Shown: positions 42,836 to 47,625 of the stretch, one piece after another
Layout: the number at the start of each line of letters is the position of its first letter
How positions within the stretch are numbered: position 1 is the first letter of the stretch
Source: an uncultured Lachnospiraceae bacterium
GTDB lineage: Bacteria; Bacillota; Clostridia; Lachnospirales; Lachnospiraceae
DNA length: 47,625 nt
Direction: 5' to 3'
NCBI GenBank assembly: GCA_910587095.1
Contig: CAJUMJ010000012.1
Span: 1 to 47,625, forward strand
Translations under genes and position numbers: made by a program
The notes under the pieces: generated by a model
What the model was told of the DNA's origin: nothing
The model's database searches: none
What the model saw: the letters and a program-made list of their open reading frames with translations, nothing else

Positions 42836-43049
42836 TTAATCGTCTGTCAATAGAAAAACAGTCGGTAATTATTGGGAGGAAAGCTGACTTTGCACAAAAG
42901 GCGGAAATAAGGCTGTCGAATAAGTTTTAAAGAAGAAAACTCCCTAAATTGGCAAAAAAATGATAGGAAAGGCTCTGTATCATGCAGGGCTTTTCTTGTT
43001 TGTGCATTATGATAAAAAGAAAGTATGAATGCTTGCTTTAAACACTTGA

Positions 43050-43172
43050 AACTATTCGGTTGGGCGCACATCTGGAGTGGAAAAATTCAGCCGTATGTGG
43101 CTGATTCCGAAAGATGCCCCAAAACCGGCGGATGGGAGAATAAAGGGAAGAAAGGAAGGGGATAGCAAATGA
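43050..43172 (+). pseudogene. 3' remnant of a small helix-turn-helix protein gene
   Basis: The frame reads GRTSGVEKFSRMWLIPKDAP and then KPADGRIKGRKEGDSK before a stop that overlaps the start of the response regulator (ATGA). This closely resembles the C-terminal half of small MerR/excisionase-like HTH proteins common in Lachnospiraceae, which end in a GRIPGAxKFGRxWxIPxDAxKPxDGR-type segment. The N-terminal half with the HTH is missing, cut by a stop at 43047. The rest of the 42454-43168 gap holds no clear gene. Confidence 0.5.
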
Positions 43173-43855
43173 AACGGCTGTTTTTATTGGAAGACGATTT
43201 GAGCCTGATAAACGGGCTTTCTTTTGCCTTAAAAAAGCAGGGCTATGAAATAACGCTTGCCCGCACCACTTTGGAAGCGGATGTATTATGGGAAAGGGGA
43301 GAATATGATCTGGCTGTTTTGGATGTATCGCTTCCTGACGGCTCTGGTTTTGATTTCTGCAAAAAGATACGGCAGACCTCAAAAGTACCCATTATGTTTC
43401 TCACTGCCGCTGATGAAGAAACAGATATTATCATGGGGCTGGACATCGGGGGTGATGATTATATTACAAAACCGTTCAAGTTAGCAGTTTTCCTTTCAAG
43501 GATCAATGCGCTGTTGCGCAGGAGTGAAAATTTCGGCACTGCTGTCACAGAATTAAATTCAGGCGGTATCTGTATCCGGCTTTTAAAAGGGGAAGTATAT
43601 AAAAGGGGAGAACCTGTTGAACTAACGGCAAGTGAATATAAGCTGCTGTGCCTGTTTATGGAAAATCCTGATCAGATACTTTCTCAGGAGCAGATTTTGG
43701 GCAGATTGTGGGACTGCAGCGAAAACTTTATAGACAACAATTCCCTTTCCGTGTATATCCGCAGGCTCCGTACAAAAATTGAGGATATTCCGGGAGAACC
43801 GAAACGGATTGTCACCGTCCGTGGTATGGGATATAAATGGAGCACTATGGATTGA
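43169..43855 (+). CDS. OmpR-family response regulator
   Basis: A 228-residue regulator. The receiver has acidic residues EDD near the start, phosphoacceptor Asp52 in LAVLDVSLPDGSGF and Lys in DYITKPFKLAVF. The C-terminal winged helix begins at about residue 130 and has NSLSVYIRRLRTKIED and VRGMGYKW. AAGGAAGGGG precedes the ATG. It pairs with the kinase 8 bp downstream and probably controls the ABC transporter that follows, where three 11-bp-spaced half-sites lie. Codon use is more AT-rich than in the genes to the left. Confidence 0.94.
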   Translation: MKRLFLLEDDLSLINGLSFALKKQGYEITLARTTLEADVLWERGEYDLAVLDVSLPDGSGFDFCKKIRQTSKVPIMFLTAADEETDIIMGLDIGGDDYITKPFKLAVFLSRINALLRRSENFGTAVTELNSGGICIRLLKGEVYKRGEPVELTASEYKLLCLFMENPDQILSQEQILGRLWDCSENFIDNNSLSVYIRRLRTKIEDIPGEPKRIVTVRGMGYKWSTMD

Positions 43856-43863
43856 GGTACCGT

Positions 43864-44901
43864 ATGAAAATATTTGTAAACCGGAAAATCAAACGGCTCT
43901 TTCGTGGTATTCTGCTGTGCGTTTTATTTTTTATATTTATTTCAGTCATGCTTACGGAGCTTGAAGTCAGAAATGCGGCAGTTTACACAATAGTCTGCTT
44001 TTTACTGATGAGTGCTGCCATACTGGTAATCTGTTATGGGTATTTCACGGAACAGCATAAAATCATGGAACACGCCATATTACAGATTACAGAATATATA
44101 TCCGGCAACAAGGAGGTCACAATTGAATGCAATGATGAAGGTGAATTATACAGGCTGTTTCATGAAGTAAATTCTCTGGTTGCGATCTTGAACGCCCATG
44201 CCGAGAATGAAAAAAATGCAAAGAAATTTTTGAAAAATACAATATCTGACATTTCGCATCAGTTAAAGACACCCCTTGCAGCCCTTAATATTTATATGGG
44301 GCTGATACAGGACGAGGCAGAGGAACTGCCGATGATTCAGGAGTTTTCCCGGCTTTCCGAGCAGGAGCTTGACAGGATAGAAGGGCTGGTGCAGAACCTT
44401 TTGAAAATCACAAAGCTGGATGCGGGCATGATTGTGTTGGAAAAATCACTGGAAAATGTGTCGGAGATTGCGGAAAGCGTCAAAAAGCATTTCCTGTTCC
44501 GGGCAAATCAGGAAGGAAAAGAAATCTGCCTGTCAGGCAGCGGGGAAACCGAATTTTTGTGTGATCGCGGCTGGATGATTGAAGCAATCAGCAACCTTGT
44601 AAAAAATGCCCTTGACCATACAGGAGAAGGCGGCTGCATACGCATAGAATGGTGGGTATCCGCTTCTATTGTCCAGATCATCATAAAGGATAATGGCAGC
44701 GGCATATATCCAGAGGATTTACACCATATTTTTAAGCGGTTTTACCGAAGCCGTTATTCGAAAGACACGCAGGGTATTGGTCTTGGGCTGCCGCTGGCAA
44801 AAGCGATTGTAGAAGCCCATAACGGAACGATTGAGGCAGACAGCGCTTTAGGCAGAGGAACCTCTTTCACGATGAATTTTTTAATTCCAACAAAATTGTA
44901 G
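43864..44901 (+). CDS. Sensor histidine kinase with two membrane helices and no sensor domain
   Basis: A 345-residue kinase. Two helices (about residues 14-31 and 39-58) are joined by about eight residues outside, so there is no extracellular sensor; this is typical of intramembrane-sensing kinases that monitor a transporter. A HAMP-like linker leads to the HisKA with His132 in DISHQLKTPLAALNIY, then N box LVKNALDHTGEGG, G boxes IKDNGSGI and GIGLGLPLAKAI. The ATG at 43864 has GAGG upstream; an in-frame ATG at 43837 lies inside the response-regulator gene. Its likely partner is the ABC transporter encoded next. Confidence 0.93.
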   Translation: MKIFVNRKIKRLFRGILLCVLFFIFISVMLTELEVRNAAVYTIVCFLLMSAAILVICYGYFTEQHKIMEHAILQITEYISGNKEVTIECNDEGELYRLFHEVNSLVAILNAHAENEKNAKKFLKNTISDISHQLKTPLAALNIYMGLIQDEAEELPMIQEFSRLSEQELDRIEGLVQNLLKITKLDAGMIVLEKSLENVSEIAESVKKHFLFRANQEGKEICLSGSGETEFLCDRGWMIEAISNLVKNALDHTGEGGCIRIEWWVSASIVQIIIKDNGSGIYPEDLHHIFKRFYRSRYSKDTQGIGLGLPLAKAIVEAHNGTIEADSALGRGTSFTMNFLIPTKL

Positions 44902-44940
44902 GGTAATTGTAATACAGGTGTAGGATTTCTCTGCTATATT
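44896..44940 (+). promoter_or_regulatory. Promoter of the ABC transporter with three 11-bp-spaced half-sites
   Basis: TTGTA (44896), TTGTA (44907) and GTGTA (44918) recur every 11 bp, as in operators of OmpR-family regulators. TATATT (44935-44940) follows as a probable -10, with no good -35, which is usual for activated promoters. The first half-site overlaps the stop codon of the kinase gene. Confidence 0.5.
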
Positions 44941-44974
44941 TGGGGTTATCAAAACAGAAAGAGGTGTTTGCACA

Positions 44975-45658
44975 ATGAATTTATTAGAAGTCAGTAATGT
45001 CAGTAAGACATACGGAAGCGGCGAAGCAGCCGTAAAGGCATTAAAAAAAGTTTCATTTTCCGTTCCAAAAGGCGAGTATGTGGCGATTGTCGGAGAATCC
45101 GGCTCCGGGAAAAGTACGCTCTTGAATATGATAGGAGCACTTGATACGCCCACATCCGGCAAGGTAGTCATCAGCGGAAAGGAGATTTTTTCCATGAATG
45201 ACCGCAAACTTACCATTTTCAGGCGGAGAAATATTGGTTTTATCTTTCAGGCGTTCAACCTGATCCCAGAACTGACCGTAGAACAGAATATTGTTTTTCC
45301 GATGCTGCTTGATTACCAGAAACCGGACAGAAAGTATCTGGAAGAACTGCTTTCGGTGCTGAATTTGAAAGAACGCCGGAATCATTTGCCCAGCCAGTTA
45401 TCCGGCGGACAGCAGCAGAGAGTGGCAATCGGGCGTGCGCTGATTACCCGTCCGGCTTTAATCCTTGCAGACGAGCCGACGGGAAATTTAGACTCGCAGA
45501 ATACCAGCGAAGTGATTGCGCTGTTAAAAGAAGCGTCAAAGAAGTATGAGCAGACAATTATTATGATTACACACAGCCGCAGTATTGCACAGACTGCAGA
45601 CCGTATCCTTCAGGTGTCAGACGGGGAACTTACTGATTTAGGGAGGTGCAGGGAATGA
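44975..45658 (+). CDS. ABC transporter ATPase, MacB/BceA-like
   Basis: A 227-residue ATPase of the family that works with FtsX-type permeases. Walker A is GESGSGKSTLL, the Q-loop is IFQAFNLIPELT, the signature is LSGGQQQRVAIGRAL and Walker B is LILADEPTGNLD, followed by the H-loop in MITHS. AGAGGTG precedes the ATG. The permease starts on its stop (ATGA). With the two-component system it probably forms a defence module against a peptide or cell-wall antibiotic. This is inferred from similar arrangements. Confidence 0.95.
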   Translation: MNLLEVSNVSKTYGSGEAAVKALKKVSFSVPKGEYVAIVGESGSGKSTLLNMIGALDTPTSGKVVISGKEIFSMNDRKLTIFRRRNIGFIFQAFNLIPELTVEQNIVFPMLLDYQKPDRKYLEELLSVLNLKERRNHLPSQLSGGQQQRVAIGRALITRPALILADEPTGNLDSQNTSEVIALLKEASKKYEQTIIMITHSRSIAQTADRILQVSDGELTDLGRCRE

Positions 45659-47625
45659 AAAGTTATTTAAGCCTTGTGTCTATATCGGGTAAGGTGCGGA
45701 AACGGCAGAACCGTATGACGATTTTCTGTGTTATTATTTCCGTGCTGCTTGTGACTACGATTTTCAGTGTGGCGGATATGTGGATTCGAACATCAAGTGA
45801 GGGGCTTAAGCAGAAACATGGAAACTGGCATATCCGGTTGGAAAATATCTCTCAGGACACAGCGGAAGAAATCAGCCGGCGTCCGGATGTTGCCGCCATC
45901 GGCTGGTCGGAAACATTTAACACGGATGGAGACCAGCCTTTTTATATCGGGGAGAAAAAAGCTGCATTATACGGCACTGACAGTATTTATCTGGCAGAGC
46001 TTGTGAATGCCCTGGAAGAAGGCGCTCTGCCGCAGGGTGACAATGACGTTATGCTTAGTTCCAATGCGCGCCTTGCGTTAGATGTAAAGATTGGCGATCA
46101 TGTGACGGTGAAGACGCCTTCGGGGGATACGGATTTTACGGTATGCGGTTTTGGGTCGGATGACGCGGAATATTATCAGGGGCAGACCTATATGGTTGCT
46201 GTATATATGATGCGGGATGCGTATATCGGGGTCATGGAGCAGAACCATATTCCGATTAACCCGAGTTGTTATATTCAATTTCAGGATGTGTCAAAGGCAT
46301 CCGGTATCACCTCGGAAATCAGACAGCAGTATGATCTGCCGGAGGGAGATATTTCGGAAAATACAGCGATTATGGGTCTTGCCGGGCTAAGCAGCAATGA
46401 ATCTATGAAGAATATTTACGGAACAGCGGCAATCTTGTTCGTTATAGTATTATTGGCCGGCGTATTGATGATTTCCGGCAGTATGAACAGCAATGTAGCG
46501 CAGCGGACAAAATTTTTTGGAATGATGCGCTGTATTGGCGCAAGCCGCCAGCAGATTATCCGATATGTACGGCTGGAGGCGTTAAGCTGGTGCAAAACGG
46601 CTGTCCCTGTTGGGTTGGTCACAGGTACGGCAATTGAATGGGGGATTTGTGCATTCTTACGTTATGGAATTGGCGGTGAATTTGCAGCTATGCCGGTATT
46701 TGCCTTAAGCCCTGTCGGGTTGATCAGCGGGGCGACGGTTGGAATTGTAACTGTCCTGCTGGCGGCACAGTCTCCTGCAAAACGTGCGTCTAAAGTTCCC
46801 CCGATGGCAGCGGTTTCCGGAAATTTGGATATGGCGCTTTCGGTACGACATACAACAAAACGGAAGATCAGAAAGGTGGAAAGGACATTGGGAATCCACC
46901 ATGCAACAGCATCTAAGAAAAACTGGTTTTTATTGACAGCCAGCTTTTCACTCAGTATTATACTGTTTCTCTGTATTTCCGTAGGGTTGGATTTTGCGCA
47001 TGAGCTGCTTCCCGTAACGCGGTCATGGCAGGCAGATACGGATATTACCCTTACAGGCTATGCAAATGAGCGTGTACTGGCTCAGGGTTTAAGCGATGAA
47101 ATCAGCGGGATTACCGGTGTAGAGCATGTTTGGGGCAGTTCCTATACAGAGCATGTTCCGGCTGCTTCTTCGCGGCAGGAGATTGACCATGTCAATATAA
47201 CGTCATACAGCGAGTACATGCTGGAGTGTGCAGAGGAGAGTCTTGTACAGGGAAATTTATCGGAAGTGTATGGGGACAGCGGCAAGGCTATGACAGTTTT
47301 GAATAAAGATAATCCGATAAAAGTGGGAGACATCATTCAGGTAGCGGGACAGGAAATCGAGGTGGTATGCGGCATATCCAGCGGGCTGTATCCCGGCGAA
47401 TACAGCATCATCTGCTCACAGGAAACGTTTGCCCGGCTGACAGGGGAAGAAAATTACAGTATGATAGGGATACAATTAAGCAGACAGGCTACGGATGAAA
47501 CGGTAAAACAAATAAACAGTCTTGCGGGAAGCAATGTTATTTTTACGGATGAGCGTCAGCGTAATCAGGAAGATGCCAATACCTGGCTGGCTACGAAATT
47601 TCTGCTGTATAGTTTTATGGCAATC
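45655..47625 (+). CDS. FtsX-like ABC transporter permease (cut by window end)
   Basis: An open frame of 657 codons reaches the last base, so the C-terminus is missing. Helix 1 (about residues 23-41) is followed by an outside domain to about residue 255. Three helices (about 260-380) then form an FtsX core (RTKFFGMMRCIGASRQQIIR). A second unit begins with a helix near 425-442 and another outside domain. The two large outside domains make it unlike BceB, which has one. It starts on the ATPase stop with GGGAGG upstream. It likely exports or removes a peptide or lipid-linked compound; the substrate is unknown. Confidence 0.9.
   Translation, partial: MKSYLSLVSISGKVRKRQNRMTIFCVIISVLLVTTIFSVADMWIRTSSEGLKQKHGNWHIRLENISQDTAEEISRRPDVAAIGWSETFNTDGDQPFYIGEKKAALYGTDSIYLAELVNALEEGALPQGDNDVMLSSNARLALDVKIGDHVTVKTPSGDTDFTVCGFGSDDAEYYQGQTYMVAVYMMRDAYIGVMEQNHIPINPSCYIQFQDVSKASGITSEIRQQYDLPEGDISENTAIMGLAGLSSNESMKNIYGTAAILFVIVLLAGVLMISGSMNSNVAQRTKFFGMMRCIGASRQQIIRYVRLEALSWCKTAVPVGLVTGTAIEWGICAFLRYGIGGEFAAMPVFALSPVGLISGATVGIVTVLLAAQSPAKRASKVPPMAAVSGNLDMALSVRHTTKRKIRKVERTLGIHHATASKKNWFLLTASFSLSIILFLCISVGLDFAHELLPVTRSWQADTDITLTGYANERVLAQGLSDEISGITGVEHVWGSSYTEHVPAASSRQEIDHVNITSYSEYMLECAEESLVQGNLSEVYGDSGKAMTVLNKDNPIKVGDIIQVAGQEIEVVCGISSGLYPGEYSIICSQETFARLTGEENYSMIGIQLSRQATDETVKQINSLAGSNVIFTDERQRNQEDANTWLATKFLLYSFMAI

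Noticed and set aside
42643..42930. A 95-codon plus-strand frame after ispF
   Set aside because: No ribosome site, and the start lies within a terminator flank. The opposite strand has a frame with its own terminator. It remains possible that this is the true remnant.
1..47625. tRNA genes, rRNA genes and CRISPR arrays
   Set aside because: None was seen: no tRNA-like cloverleaf with a clear T-arm, no rRNA signature, and no regularly spaced repeats.

Overview
The window looks like chromosome from a moderately GC-rich, anaerobic gut-type Firmicute, most likely Lachnospiraceae. The evidence is strong AGGAGG-type ribosome sites, sigma-A promoters, CUT1 sugar transporters without their own ATPase, a DUF5722 protein, rubrerythrin, and many close homologue types typical of that family. 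No rRNA, tRNA or CRISPR array was seen. The window ends inside an open reading frame at its right edge.

Layout. (1) 0.3-8.2 kb is an alpha-galactoside block: GH36 alpha-galactosidase, a LacI-type regulator, an AraC-type regulator on the other strand that carries a run of ten C, and a binding-protein/two-permease ABC importer. (2) 8.3-9.4 kb has a Fe/Mn superoxide dismutase and a small coiled-coil protein on the minus strand. (3) 9.7-19.1 kb is a tetrapyrrole block. It starts with an unusual single-chain flavoprotein (CoA-disulfide-reductase-like + rhodanese + siroheme/Fe-S half-reductase + 2x[4Fe-4S]). This is followed by hemA, a precorrin-2 dehydrogenase, hemC, a cobA-hemD fusion, hemB, hemL and a 47-residue ORF coupled to hemL. 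Together these make siroheme from Glu-tRNA, with the likely siroheme enzyme as the first gene. (4) 19.1-22.4 kb has a chemoreceptor with an extracytoplasmic zinc-binding CZB domain and a TrpB2-type enzyme.

(5) 22.5-32.5 kb is a sugar uptake and sensing block. A ribose/galactose-type ABC importer (lipoprotein, ATPase, permease) is followed by a paralogous membrane-anchored binding protein, a multi-spanning histidine kinase, a LuxR-type response regulator, a second anchored binding protein of another family, and a secreted DUF5722 protein with its own promoter and a 5'-terminal stem-loop. (6) 32.7-36.6 kb has an SPFH membrane protein with a ribbon-helix-helix partner and a likely self-operator, a PIG-L-type deacetylase, and purC. 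(7) 36.8-42.5 kb has rubrerythrin, a coenzyme A block (ECF S component, coaX, coaBC) whose promoter carries a perfect dyad, a MATE exporter, and ispF with a cysteine-rich tail. (8) 42.5-47.6 kb looks like an insertion: gene remnants, then an OmpR-type regulator, an intramembrane-type kinase, an ABC ATPase and an FtsX-type permease cut by the window end.

Three copies of a hairpin-forming repeat (161, 54 and 162 bp) lie between genes and look like a MITE family. The most promising candidates for undescribed biology are the flavin-rhodanese-siroheme fusion, the duplicated binding protein used as a kinase partner, the poly-C tract in the AraC regulator, the CZB chemoreceptor and the SPFH/RHH unit. 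All functions are inferred from sequence motifs and context read by eye; no database search was run.
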